Part shown: piece by piece, positions 45,084 through 53,292 of the stretch
Layout: every line of letters begins with the position of its first letter
Position numbering within the stretch: the stretch's first letter is position 1
Assembly (NCBI GenBank): GCA_934162365.1
Contig: CAKPIK010000004.1
Span: forward strand, 55,545-119,544
Length of the DNA: 64,000 bases
Direction of reading: 5' to 3'
Source: an uncultured Clostridia bacterium
Lineage (GTDB): Bacteria; Bacillota; Clostridia; TANB77; CAG-508
The notes under the pieces: generated by a model
The model's database searches: none
Told to the model about the DNA's origin: nothing
What the model saw: the letters and a program-made list of their open reading frames with translations, nothing else
Position numbers and translations under genes: made by a program

Positions 45084-45854
45084 TTAAAATATTCTTATTA
45101 TATCATTGCATGTAACATATATAGATAAAGCTATTAATATTGAAAATCCCCAAGTTTGAATTTTTAGCTCTGTTTCTTCCTTCATAGGTTTTCTTCTTAT
45201 TAATTCTATAATATATATTAAAATTTTTCCTCCATCTAAAGGTGGTAGTGGTAATAAATTAGTTATTCCTAATGATAACGATATTAGAGCAACTATATAT
45301 AAATACTCAAAAAAGCCATTTGTATTTACAACAATATCTGAAATTCCAACAATTCCAACCATTTGATTTGCTCCAACTTTTCCTGTAAATAGTTGTTTTA
45401 AATTATCTAATATAGCTAAAATAAAGTTTTTTGTATTTGCAAGCCCATAATTTAGCTTACTTAATAAATTATTTTCAATTGTTGTATTAGAAAAATCTGT
45501 TGCAAATGAAATAAGCAAGAAATATGCTAAAAGCCCAAATATAATATTTACTATTGCTCCTGCCATTACAATTAAAATTCTTTTAGGAACACTAGCATTA
45601 CTAAAAGAACCTTCTTTATCAGAACGTTCTTCTTCTCCCTCCATACTTACAAATCCTCCCAAAGGAATAAGGCGAAGAGCATATTTAGTCCCGCCTTTTT
45701 CTTTTGTAAATATTGTTGGTCCAAATCCTAATGCAAATTCATTAACTTTTACCTTAAATAATTTTGCAACTAGAAAATGTCCTCCTTCATGTATAAAAAC
45801 TAGAAAACCTAGCATTACTATTATTTTTAAAGCATTTAATAAAAATGTAAGCAA
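45084..45854 (-). CDS. Site-2 protease (M50), PDZ-less RseP/RasP homologue
   Basis: The 256-residue intramembrane zinc protease has the HEGGHF motif at 23-28 (family HExxH) and the second metal-ligand motif LLPLPPLDGGKI near 207. GFGPTIF and PLGGFVSMEGEEE match RseP/RasP. Typical members are about 340-450 residues with one or two PDZ domains between the second and third helices; here only about 30 residues separate AYFLLISF from the LKQLFTGKVGANQMVG segment, so the PDZ is absent. RasP cleaves anti-sigma and small membrane proteins. It is between cdsA and polC. Confidence 0.9.
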   Translation of the reverse strand: MLTFLLNALKIIVMLGFLVFIHEGGHFLVAKLFKVKVNEFALGFGPTIFTKEKGGTKYALRLIPLGGFVSMEGEEERSDKEGSFSNASVPKRILIVMAGAIVNIIFGLLAYFLLISFATDFSNTTIENNLLSKLNYGLANTKNFILAILDNLKQLFTGKVGANQMVGIVGISDIVVNTNGFFEYLYIVALISLSLGITNLLPLPPLDGGKILIYIIELIRRKPMKEETELKIQTWGFSILIALSIYVTCNDIIRIF

Positions 45855-45869
45855 TTTTTTCCTCCTAGA

Positions 45870-46685
45870 TTATATTATCATTGTTAATAATATATATGCA
45901 AATGGTGCAATAAATATTAAACTATCTATTCTATCTAGTAGTCCACCATGTCCTGGTATTAAATTGCTGTAATCTTTAATACCAACATATCTCTTTATGC
46001 TAGATGCTGCAAAATCACCAAATTGTCCAATTATACTTAAAATGATTGCCATTATAATAACTTTTATATATGACATTACATATATACTAGCAATTTTTTC
46101 TAAACAAAAAGTATAAATTACAGATAAAATCACTGCCCCTAATACACCTGCTACACATCCCTCTATAGACTTGTTAGGACTAATTTTACTAAATTTATGT
46201 TTTCCTAATTTGAGTGTTTTGCCTGTTACATATGCAAAAATATCTGTTCCCCATGCATTTATTAAAACATACCAAACTAATATTTTTCCATCTTGCGTAC
46301 CAGCTAATAGAGGTACAAACATTGTAAATAATACTATATAAAATATTCCAAACAATGTTATAGATATATCTACTATATTTAGTTCTAAATTCTTAAAAAT
46401 TAATTCTATAAACAGAATTACCACTATAAATGGTATTGATAGTCCAATATACATAAATAGTTGTTCTGGATTAACCAAATGAATAAAACAAATTAAAATT
46501 GCTGATAAATATCCTATCCATTTTATTGGTTTATGTTTTTCCTTAAAAGCATTAAAATATTCATGCAAAGATATAACCGCCACTATTGATAGTGCTACAT
46601 CAATTACATATTTATTGCCAAATAACAATACAACAATTACCATTGGCAATCCAAGCAAAGCTGAACTTAATCTTTTAAAATCCAT
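45870..46685 (-). CDS. cdsA: Phosphatidate cytidylyltransferase
   Basis: The 271-residue multi-pass membrane enzyme makes CDP-diacylglycerol from phosphatidate and CTP. The CTP transferase signature appears near the C-terminus: SIIGQFGDFAASSIKRYVGIKD then PGHGGLLDRIDSL. GTDIFAYVTGKTLKLGKHK and SPNKSIEG are also conserved. It lies between uppS and the site-2 protease; dxr, normally next, is absent. Confidence 0.96.
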   Translation of the reverse strand: MDFKRLSSALLGLPMVIVVLLFGNKYVIDVALSIVAVISLHEYFNAFKEKHKPIKWIGYLSAILICFIHLVNPEQLFMYIGLSIPFIVVILFIELIFKNLELNIVDISITLFGIFYIVLFTMFVPLLAGTQDGKILVWYVLINAWGTDIFAYVTGKTLKLGKHKFSKISPNKSIEGCVAGVLGAVILSVIYTFCLEKIASIYVMSYIKVIIMAIILSIIGQFGDFAASSIKRYVGIKDYSNLIPGHGGLLDRIDSLIFIAPFAYILLTMII

Positions 46686-46733
46686 ATTTTACTATTTTCC
46701 TTCCTCTTTATATTAGAAATAAAACAAAATTGT

Positions 46734-47444
46734 TTAACTAGCTCCAAATTTTCTATTTCTTCTATTATATTCTTCAATTGCCTTGTCTAAATCCTTAGAA
46801 TTAAAATCTGGCCATAACTTATCTATAAAATAAAATTCAGAATATACCAATTGCCATGGCAAGAAATTACTTGTTCTAATTTCTCCACTAGTTCTTATCA
46901 TTAAGTCAGGATCTGGCATACCAGCAGTATATAAATTATTTGAAATTAAATCTTCTGTTATATCATTAATATCAATCTGGTTATCTTTTATCAAGTAAGC
47001 TATGCTTTTTACTGCTTCAACAATTTCAGGTCTTCCCCCATAGTTTAAACAAACATTAAAAGTTAAACCTGTATTATTTTTTGTTCTTTCTATTGTGCTA
47101 TCAATCTTTTTTAATAAGCCAGCTGATAAATTTTCTCTACTTCCTAGCATTTTTACTCTTATATTATCTTTATCAGCCATATTCGCAAAATTATCTAAAT
47201 AATTTTGTAATAGTAACATTAGTGCAGCAACTTCTTCTTTACTTCTTTTCCAATTTTCTGTTGAGAAAGCATAAACTGTTAAATATTTCACACCAATTTT
47301 ATTACAATATTTAACTATATTTTCTAATGTTTCTGCACCTTTTTTATGTCCAAGTCTTATATCTAGATTTTTTTGCTTAGCCCATCTTCTGTTTCCATCC
47401 ATGATAATAGCTATATGTTGTGGTATATTTTTCAATTCTTCCAT
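46734..47444 (-). CDS. uppS: Undecaprenyl diphosphate synthase
   Basis: The 236-residue cis-prenyltransferase makes the C55 carrier lipid for peptidoglycan. Motifs: IAIIMDGNRRWAKQ at 11-24 with catalytic Asp, HKKGAETL, YAFSTENWKRS, NYGGRPEIVEA and RTSGEIRTSNFLPWQLVYSE. The C-terminus ends in the basic RRNRKFGAS. Length is normal. It is codirectional with frr (upstream) and cdsA (downstream). Confidence 0.97.
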   Translation of the reverse strand: MEELKNIPQHIAIIMDGNRRWAKQKNLDIRLGHKKGAETLENIVKYCNKIGVKYLTVYAFSTENWKRSKEEVAALMLLLQNYLDNFANMADKDNIRVKMLGSRENLSAGLLKKIDSTIERTKNNTGLTFNVCLNYGGRPEIVEAVKSIAYLIKDNQIDINDITEDLISNNLYTAGMPDPDLMIRTSGEIRTSNFLPWQLVYSEFYFIDKLWPDFNSKDLDKAIEEYNRRNRKFGAS

Positions 47445-47482
47445 ATAAATGTTCCTTTTTTATTATATTTAACTAATAGAAT

Positions 47483-48031
47483 TTATACTGTAAGTATTTC
47501 TTTTTCCTTATCAGCTAAAATTTTATCAATTTCTTCTATTTTCTTATCAGTTATTTTTTGTATTGAATCTTCTGCTCCTCTTAAATCATCTTCCGTTATT
47601 TCACTATTTTTTTGCATAGCTTTAGCTTTATCTATTCCATCTCTTCTAATTGCTCTTACTGCAACTTTTGATTCTTCAGCCATTTTTTTAATATCTTTAA
47701 CTAGATCTTTTCTTCTTTCCTCTGTAAGTTCAGGGAATGCTAGTCTTATAACCTTACCATCATTATTTGGGTTTATTCCAATATCAGCTGCAAGTATAGC
47801 TCTTTCAATTTCTTTTAATATACTTGTATCCCATGGTTGAATAACAATTAATCTTGCCTCTGGAACAGAAATTCCAGCTACTTGATTAATTGGTGTTGGT
47901 GTACCATAATATTCAACTGATACCTTATTTAATATTGCAGGATTTGCTCTTCCTGCTCTTACTTCTGATAAACTAACTTTAAAAACATCTATTGTTTTAT
48001 CCATCTTATTTTCTATTTCACTAAAATCCAT
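47483..48031 (-). CDS. frr: Ribosome recycling factor
   Basis: The 182-residue RRF splits post-termination ribosomes together with EF-G. The family sequence is complete: LSEVRAGRANPAILNKVSVEYYGTPTPINQVA, VIQPWD, NPNNDGKVIRLAFPELTEERRKDLVK and a C-terminal helix. The pyrH-frr order is standard; 15 bases separate the genes. Confidence 0.97.
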   Translation of the reverse strand: MDFSEIENKMDKTIDVFKVSLSEVRAGRANPAILNKVSVEYYGTPTPINQVAGISVPEARLIVIQPWDTSILKEIERAILAADIGINPNNDGKVIRLAFPELTEERRKDLVKDIKKMAEESKVAVRAIRRDGIDKAKAMQKNSEITEDDLRGAEDSIQKITDKKIEEIDKILADKEKEILTV

Positions 48032-48046
48032 TTTTCATTTCTCCTT

Positions 48047-48754
48047 TTATTCTACAAGTGTTCCAACATTTTGGCCTAATACTGCTTTAACCATATTTTC
48101 AGGTTCTGCAATTCCAAATACCATTATTGGAATATTATTATCTTTGCATAGTGCTGTTGCTGTTGAATCCATAACTTTTAAATCTTTATTTAAAACATCT
48201 AAGTATGATATTTTATCAAATTTTGTTGCTGTTGGATCCAATTTTGGATCTGCACTATATACTCCATCTATAGCTTTTCCTAAAAGTATTATATCTGCTT
48301 CTGTTTCAGCAGCTCTTAATGCCGCAGCTGTATCTGTTGTAAAATATGGGTTACCTGTTCCGCATGCAAATATTACAACTCTTTTTCTTCCTAAGTGTTT
48401 TAATGCTTTTCTTTTTATATATGGTTCTGCAATTTCTCTCATTTCAATAGCTGTTTGAAGTCTTGTGTGCATGCCTCTTGCTTCCAAAGAATCTTGAAGT
48501 GCTAAACCATTCATCGCAGTTGCAAGCATTCCCATATAATCTGATGTTGTTCTTTCCATATTTAAACCATATCTACCACGCCAAAAATTTCCACCTCCAA
48601 CAACAATGGATACCTCAACGCCCATATCAATTAATACTTTAACTTGATCGCATATTTTTCCTATAACTTCTGGATTTACTCCTGTTTTTTGATCTCCAGC
48701 TAATGCCTCTCCACTAAGTTTTAATAACACTCTTTTATACTTAATGTCACTCAT
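48047..48754 (-). CDS. pyrH: Uridylate kinase
   Basis: The 235-residue amino-acid-kinase-fold enzyme phosphorylates UMP to UDP. Motifs: VLLKLSGEALAG near the N-terminus, VVGGGNFWRG, FACGTGNPYFTTDTAAALRA and DGVYSADP. It starts the pyrH-frr-uppS-cdsA-S2P-polC series on the minus strand. tsf and rpsB, usually upstream, are not here. Confidence 0.97.
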   Translation of the reverse strand: MSDIKYKRVLLKLSGEALAGDQKTGVNPEVIGKICDQVKVLIDMGVEVSIVVGGGNFWRGRYGLNMERTTSDYMGMLATAMNGLALQDSLEARGMHTRLQTAIEMREIAEPYIKRKALKHLGRKRVVIFACGTGNPYFTTDTAAALRAAETEADIILLGKAIDGVYSADPKLDPTATKFDKISYLDVLNKDLKVMDSTATALCKDNNIPIMVFGIAEPENMVKAVLGQNVGTLVE

Positions 48755-48839
48755 AAAAAACCTCCAAATTTATTTTTTATTATTCTATCATACTTTATAT
48801 TAATTGTGCACTATTTTTATAAAATAAATTATTTTTTCT

Positions 48840-49364
48840 TTATTCACATAAAGCTTTAATATCTTCATCTTGCTTTATGTTTTCTTCTAAAAATTCATAA
48901 CACTTTTTATTTTGTTTTAATGCTTCTGTTGCGACTTCTTTATCAGATCTCAATCTCTTGCTAGCATACTTAACAATTAGTCCTTTATTTTTTACAGCCT
49001 CCAAAACAACTTCCTTATCATCTCTCATTTTTTTACTTGCATAATACAAAACCTGTCCAGATACTTTTAAAGCTGCAAGTAACAATTCTTTATCTGCTAG
49101 TAAACTTTCCCCAGTATAGCAATAAGTCCATCCAACTTTACTTACTGAATTATATACAATTTCTCTATCACATTTTAATCTATCACTTGCAAACTCCAAC
49201 GCTTCAGGATTATTATTAACTGCAGCAAGAACAATCTCTCTATCATCTTTAAAATTCTCTGCTGCAAAATCTAGCAAGCTTCCTTGATTAGATACTGCAT
49301 TTAAAACATAATCTCTGTCATTACAATTTTCTCTCATTTTTGTTATTTCAACTGGTTCTGGCAT
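48840..49364 (-). CDS. DUF4116 repeat protein
   Basis: The 174-residue protein is built from four to five ~24-32-residue helical repeats of the form D(R/K)EVVLxAVxxxGxxLxYASxxLRxD, the DUF4116 repeat. Examples are DDREIVLAAVNNNPEALEFAS and DDKEVVLEAVKNKGLIVKYAS. Such proteins are common in Clostridia and their viruses and may mediate protein binding. There is no signal peptide. It lies between pyrH and the tRNA-Thr island. Confidence 0.82.
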   Translation of the reverse strand: MPEPVEITKMRENCNDRDYVLNAVSNQGSLLDFAAENFKDDREIVLAAVNNNPEALEFASDRLKCDREIVYNSVSKVGWTYCYTGESLLADKELLLAALKVSGQVLYYASKKMRDDKEVVLEAVKNKGLIVKYASKRLRSDKEVATEALKQNKKCYEFLEENIKQDEDIKALCE

Positions 49365-49504
49365 TTTTGTGCATCTCCTACTTAATCTCTTTATTTCGTC
49401 TTAGTAAATTATACTTATCTTACTTATTTTTTTCAAGTGTTTTATTTCAAAATCTATTGTAAATTTGCTATTAATTATGTTAAAATAAGCTATGTAATTC
49501 AATC

Positions 49505-49580
49505 GCCACTATAGCTCAGTTGGTAGAGCAACGGATTCGTAACCCGTAGGTCAGCAGTTCGATTCTGCTTAGTGGCTCCA
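49505..49580 (+). tRNA. tRNA-Thr (CGT)
   Basis: 76 nt with encoded CCA: acceptor GCCACTA/TAGTGGC, D arm GCTC/GAGC, loop TTCGTAA (anticodon CGT), T arm AGCAG-TTCGATT-CTGCT. The anticodon stem is ACGGA/CCCGT and has an A-C mismatch next to the loop. It is followed by a hairpin terminator that is copied at two later sites. Confidence 0.93.
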
Positions 49581-49591
49581 ATAAAAAACAC

Positions 49592-49620
49592 CTTACGGAC
49601 TTTATAGTTCGTAAGTTTTT
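49592..49620 (+). terminator. Terminator of tRNA-Thr(CGT)
   Basis: CTTACGGAC / GTTCGTAAG (one G-U pair) with a 6-base loop, then five T residues. Confidence 0.88.
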
Positions 49621-49627
49621 ATTTATC

Positions 49628-49670
49628 AAAAAAAGAGGAAAAATTATTAAAATAATTTAATCCTCTTTTT
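49628..49670 (-). terminator. Terminator of the first MFS gene
   Basis: AAAGAGGA / TCCTCTTT enclosing AAATTATT / AATAATTT, with T run on the minus strand, about 90 bases beyond the MFS stop. Confidence 0.65.
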
Positions 49671-49762
49671 ATATTTTCCTTGATTTGGGAGTAAAATTCT
49701 TGTCTATCCAGCACTGAATTTGTATTCCTGCACAAATTCTACTATGGAAATTTCCATCTCCT

Positions 49763-50956
49763 TTAATCTTTTAATGATTTTATAATTAGATAGCAATATA
49801 TAGGTGCAAACAATGTAACCACAGCAAGTAATATTTTAAAGTAAATAATGTCAGTTGTAAAAGATACAATCAACATTAATATGTATCCAATTATTCTTCC
49901 TAATCCAATTGAAATTGAAGTATATCCGATATATTCTTCTCTAAATTTTTCTATTCCACATTCTTTTACTAAATCACCTTTTCTGGTGTTATAAACTACA
50001 TCAAAAATACAAAATGTAATTATATAACAAAAATTATAAATTATTAAAGAAGTCTTACTAATATTTATTAATAAACCGACAACTCCTGCTACTACAATTA
50101 TTGAACATAATGATAATATAAACTTTGCACTATTCTTATTATAAAATTTATTATATAACATTAAAGATAACATAGAACATATTGAAAAAATTGTAGTCAA
50201 TATTCCTAGATTTAAAGATGTTTTAAACGTCATAATAGTTATAATAATTATTAAAGTACTAATTGAACTTTCTATAATACCATACGATATACCAGATAAA
50301 TTATATTTTTGTATTTTTGATAGTTTATTTTCTTTAATATAATCCATAAATTTTTTGAAATTATATTTTTCCTTTTTATCTTCTTTTACATTTGCTTTAA
50401 TAAATAAAGTTATTACTATTTGAATAACAGATAATATAAAAACATATATTGCTATTTTGGTAAATGAATATAATTCGATTGAAGTTCCTAAAATGATAGG
50501 AGATATTATATTTATAATTTTACCTAATATTTTTTTTATAGACATATATCGCTTCCTGTTATTATTATTTGTGACTTCTATATAAATTAATTCGTGAGCA
50601 CACCAATATAATATTTCCGAAAAAGCATATATTATTGCAATAAGAATATAATTAGTTGCAATTTTATTAGATAGTAAAACAATAAAGAGTATGAATAATG
50701 CTCGGGCTACAATTCCAAATGACATTATATGTTTACTTTTAGTTGGAACTTTCTTTATAATCTTGCCCATTAATACATTTCCTAGACTAAGTAAAGTATA
50801 TACTAAAATATAATATATAGAAATTGTAGTTATGTTTTCATTAGTTACTTTTAAAAAATAAGCAACTAAAAATGTTTCTATAAATACTGCTGTTAGTGTA
50901 TATATTAGATCACTTGCAATTAATAATTTTGCGTTTTTACCGATTTTGTTTTCCAT
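49763..50956 (-). CDS. MFS-type transporter 1
   Basis: The 397-residue protein has about twelve hydrophobic helices with a central basic loop (about 190-220, KANVKEDKKEKYNFKKF), the layout of major facilitator transporters. Short MFS-like motifs are present (GNVLMGKIIKKVPTKSK after helix 2; GYTSISIGLGRIIG in the second half). The substrate is unknown. AAGGAG precedes the ATG. It sits just downstream of tRNA-Thr in the opposite orientation and shares its general type with two more transporters in the island. Confidence 0.75.
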   Translation of the reverse strand: MENKIGKNAKLLIASDLIYTLTAVFIETFLVAYFLKVTNENITTISIYYILVYTLLSLGNVLMGKIIKKVPTKSKHIMSFGIVARALFILFIVLLSNKIATNYILIAIIYAFSEILYWCAHELIYIEVTNNNNRKRYMSIKKILGKIINIISPIILGTSIELYSFTKIAIYVFILSVIQIVITLFIKANVKEDKKEKYNFKKFMDYIKENKLSKIQKYNLSGISYGIIESSISTLIIIITIMTFKTSLNLGILTTIFSICSMLSLMLYNKFYNKNSAKFILSLCSIIVVAGVVGLLINISKTSLIIYNFCYIITFCIFDVVYNTRKGDLVKECGIEKFREEYIGYTSISIGLGRIIGYILMLIVSFTTDIIYFKILLAVVTLFAPIYCYLIIKSLKD

Positions 50957-51044
50957 TTTTTACTCCTTACTACAAAATTGTGTTATATATTACAAAAAAT
51001 TACAATACTTCCTTTAAAAAATGTGTGAATTCCTAAATGTTGTG

Positions 51045-51161
51045 GTTCGTAAACTGTAGCTTAATTGCTCCAATTAAAATAAACTTACGAACTTAATCAT
51101 TCGTAAATTTTTATTTTATATTGTCAATTGGATGGTTGTCAAAATTCTCCGTCCCAATTGG
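51045..51161. repeat. tRNA-Thr 3'-end remnant and 95-bp repeat, copy 1
   Basis: 51045-51112 resembles the tRNA-Thr(CGT) anticodon piece (TTCGTAA), its end GCTCCA and the attached terminator (TTACGAA / TTCGTAA with T run). 51067-51161 (95 bp) recurs at 51844-51938 with one mismatch. The repeat also covers the end of the 42-residue ORF on the minus strand. Confidence 0.75.
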
Positions 51162-51239
51162 TACAATCCAATCATCGTTTTTTGCCATACCTTTACAATC
51201 ATTTAATAGTATTAATGCTTTTTTGCAATTTAATTCCAT
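51111..51239 (-). CDS. 42-residue protein, partner of the NADAR gene
   Basis: A short ORF too small for usual gene finders: AAGGAG lies 7 bases before the ATG at 51237-51239, and the product is NDDWIVPIGTENFD-containing, acidic and Asn-rich. It starts 20 bases after the NADAR stop, so the two are probably one transcript, ending at the repeat hairpin. Its last 17 codons are inside the duplicated 95-bp repeat, where a truncated copy remains at 51.9 kb. No family is recognised. Confidence 0.5.
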   Translation of the reverse strand: MELNCKKALILLNDCKGMAKNDDWIVPIGTENFDNHPIDNIK

Positions 51240-51259
51240 TGATTTACTCCTTAAAAATA

Positions 51260-51703
51260 TTATTTTAATTCTTCTCTTACTTCCATTAAAATTTTCCCTA
51301 ATAAATTTTTATGTTCTGAAGTTTTACAATCATCACACGTACATTCACCCCATATATTATCATGCCAACCCGTTGTATCTTCTATTAATTCCATAGATTG
51401 AGTATTTAATAATTCTTCTAAACAATCTTGATTTTGTTTAAATTTTTCCATTACTACCTTTTTCATCAAATCATATTTAACATTTTCCCAATCATCGCGT
51501 ATAAATCTTGATAATTCTCTACTAACATGTTTTGATTCATCCGGTGTAAGTTTAGTCATTATTTTCTTTATATCTTCATCTAAAAATTTTTGTGAATGAT
51601 ATGCTGCTTCACTTGAAGAATATTTTATTCCATCTACTATAACATCACACAAAAAATAATTCGTTAATTTTGTATCGTTTTTAAAATAATATTTGTTATT
51701 CAT
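51260..51703 (-). CDS. NADAR-domain protein (YbiA/DUF1768 type)
   Basis: The 147-residue protein belongs to the NADAR (YbiA) N-glycosidase fold: KLTNYF for the usual SNF/Y start, YSSSEAAYHSQKF for TVEHAYQAQKF, KKVVMEKFKQN, then LIEDTTGWHDNIWGE and NLLGKILMEVREEL at the end. Family members act on riboflavin-pathway intermediates or remove ADP-ribose from guanine bases, and some occur in anti-phage loci. A Cys cluster (ECTCDDCK) sits before the last helix. GGAGG precedes the ATG. It lies between two tRNA-Thr remnants with a 42-residue ORF. Confidence 0.85.
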   Translation of the reverse strand: MNNKYYFKNDTKLTNYFLCDVIVDGIKYSSSEAAYHSQKFLDEDIKKIMTKLTPDESKHVSRELSRFIRDDWENVKYDLMKKVVMEKFKQNQDCLEELLNTQSMELIEDTTGWHDNIWGECTCDDCKTSEHKNLLGKILMEVREELK

Positions 51704-51821
51704 ATTATTCCTCCCATATTAATAATTTTAAATATATTATACAATAAAATACAAAAAATTCCCATACTTCCTTATAAAAATATAGGAATTACTATATAAT
51801 ATTTTTTAGAAAGAGAATTTA

Positions 51822-51938
51822 GTTCGTAACTTGTTGTTTATTCGCTCCAATTAAAATAAACTTACGAACTTAATCATTCGTAAGTTTTTATTTTATATTG
51901 TCAATTGGATGGTTGTCAAAATTCTCCGTCCCAATTGG
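51822..51938. repeat. tRNA-Thr 3'-end remnant and 95-bp repeat, copy 2
   Basis: GTTCGTAAC...CGCTCCAATTAAAAT then CTTACGAA / TTCGTAAG with a T run matches the real tRNA-Thr end and terminator closely. 51844-51938 equals 51067-51161 except for one base. On the minus strand it keeps only the last 17 codons of the 42-residue ORF. Confidence 0.75.
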
Positions 51939-51943
51939 CATAA

Positions 51944-52000
51944 TTACTCACTTTCCAAACTTATATATTCATATCTTTTTTTAGATAAATATTCTTGCAT
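51944..52000 (-). pseudogene. N-terminal fragment of an MFS gene
   Basis: An 18-codon frame, MQEYLSKKRYEYISLESE, resembles the start of the MFS gene at 55.6 kb (MKEYFYKKEYKYIYLSK). It then stops. Read as a decayed gene start; short, so the match may be chance. Confidence 0.4.
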
Positions 52001-52012
52001 TATTCCATATAC

Positions 52013-52099
52013 TTAAAATCCTAACCATACTCCTAAAATACCAAGTGATGTAAAAGATAATAATGTCACAACTGTAATTTTAATAATTGTAATATCTGT
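52013..52099 (-). pseudogene. C-terminal fragment of a membrane transporter
   Basis: Frame TDITIIKITVVTLLSF...GVWLGF followed by a stop has no start. It resembles a last transporter helix (compare TDIIYFKILLAVVTLF in the first MFS gene). Interpreted as a remnant. Confidence 0.35.
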
Positions 52100-52113
52100 T
52101 TAAAATATTTATT

Positions 52114-53292
52114 TTATAAATTTAATTTTTTTCTTTGATAAATTAATATGTAAGCTAATGTCAATTGTGCTAGCATGAAGAATGCAGATAGTCCAAACAT
52201 ATATCTTAAACCAATAGCATACATAATTCCACATAAAAATGTACCAATTGCTTCTCCTAATGAACCAACCATATATCTTAAATTAGTATATGCTAATTGT
52301 TTATCAAGTTCGATACTATTAATATAAGGTGCATCTGTAACATTTTCATATGCCGTTGAAACTAGTAAAGACCAAGACATTGCACATATTACAACCACAA
52401 TATTATTTGATAAAAATGCTAGAGTATAGCCTAAAAATCTTATTCCAAACTTTATAGTTATTGTAATGTAATCATTTTTGGGAGTTAAAAATTTAAGGGC
52501 TACTATCCCTATTATATCAGCAAGTATTCCTATAATTAAAAAATACTTTGTTGCCATACTATCTGTAAAGTTTAAATAATTAGTTAGGGTTAGCATTTTT
52601 AATCCTAGTGCAGTAGAATATGCTACTTGTCCTATCAAATAATATATAATATAAGTTGTTCTAAATTTATTTGTAAAGATATATTTAAATATATTTTCAT
52701 TTGAAGTTTTTGTATCAACACTTTCTAGTTTAACATTAAATAGAATTATTAATGATATAATGGAAAATATAATTGAAATTAATAAACATATATTATAATT
52801 AAATATTATTCCTAATATTGTTTTACCAATTACAAAGCCACCTATTAATACTCCTAAATCTCTTCCTGTATATTCTACCAACTTTCGTTTGCTATATAAA
52901 GTATTACTTTTCTTAATTGTAACAATTAATGGATAAATACTAATAATTATTAATCGTTCTATAATTATATCAATAATAATAGATAAATTTATGAATAGAC
53001 CTAAACTTGTATTATTTATAAAAAATAATACAATTAAATTTATTATTTTAATTAGTAAAGCAATTGTTATAAATTTCTTTATCTTATCTAATTTTATATA
53101 TTTTGAAAAAATTAATATACCAACTACACAAAATAATGTTCCAAAACTTAAAATTCTACTTATCTGTGTTGGGTCAAGTCCATTATCTTGCATCCATAAT
53201 TGTCTAAAATTATTCCATAATCCAATTGATATGCTAAATAATAATAGTATAATTAATATTTTATTTTCCGTTTTTTTCCATATCTTACTCAT
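52114..53292 (-). CDS. MFS-type transporter 2
   Basis: The 392-residue protein has about twelve transmembrane helices, with GLWNNFRQLWMQDNGLDPTQISRI near the N-terminus and VEYTGRDLGVLIGGFVIG in the middle. The DNLRYMVGSLGEAIG-like segment LRYMVGSLGEAIGTFLCG recalls MFS helix 11. The substrate is unknown. Its ATG overlaps the stop of a short upstream fragment (ATGA). It is in the tRNA-Thr island near a glutamine amidotransferase gene. Confidence 0.75.
   Translation of the reverse strand: MSKIWKKTENKILIILLLFSISIGLWNNFRQLWMQDNGLDPTQISRILSFGTLFCVVGILIFSKYIKLDKIKKFITIALLIKIINLIVLFFINNTSLGLFINLSIIIDIIIERLIIISIYPLIVTIKKSNTLYSKRKLVEYTGRDLGVLIGGFVIGKTILGIIFNYNICLLISIIFSIISLIILFNVKLESVDTKTSNENIFKYIFTNKFRTTYIIYYLIGQVAYSTALGLKMLTLTNYLNFTDSMATKYFLIIGILADIIGIVALKFLTPKNDYITITIKFGIRFLGYTLAFLSNNIVVVICAMSWSLLVSTAYENVTDAPYINSIELDKQLAYTNLRYMVGSLGEAIGTFLCGIMYAIGLRYMFGLSAFFMLAQLTLAYILIYQRKKLNL

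Larger units (their letters stand above)
51704..52113. other. 410-base gap with repeat and gene fragments
   Basis: Contains the second tRNA-Thr remnant/95-bp repeat (51822-51938) and two short minus-strand pieces that look like the ends of MFS genes (51944-52000 and 52013-52099). No complete gene is seen. Confidence 0.6.
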
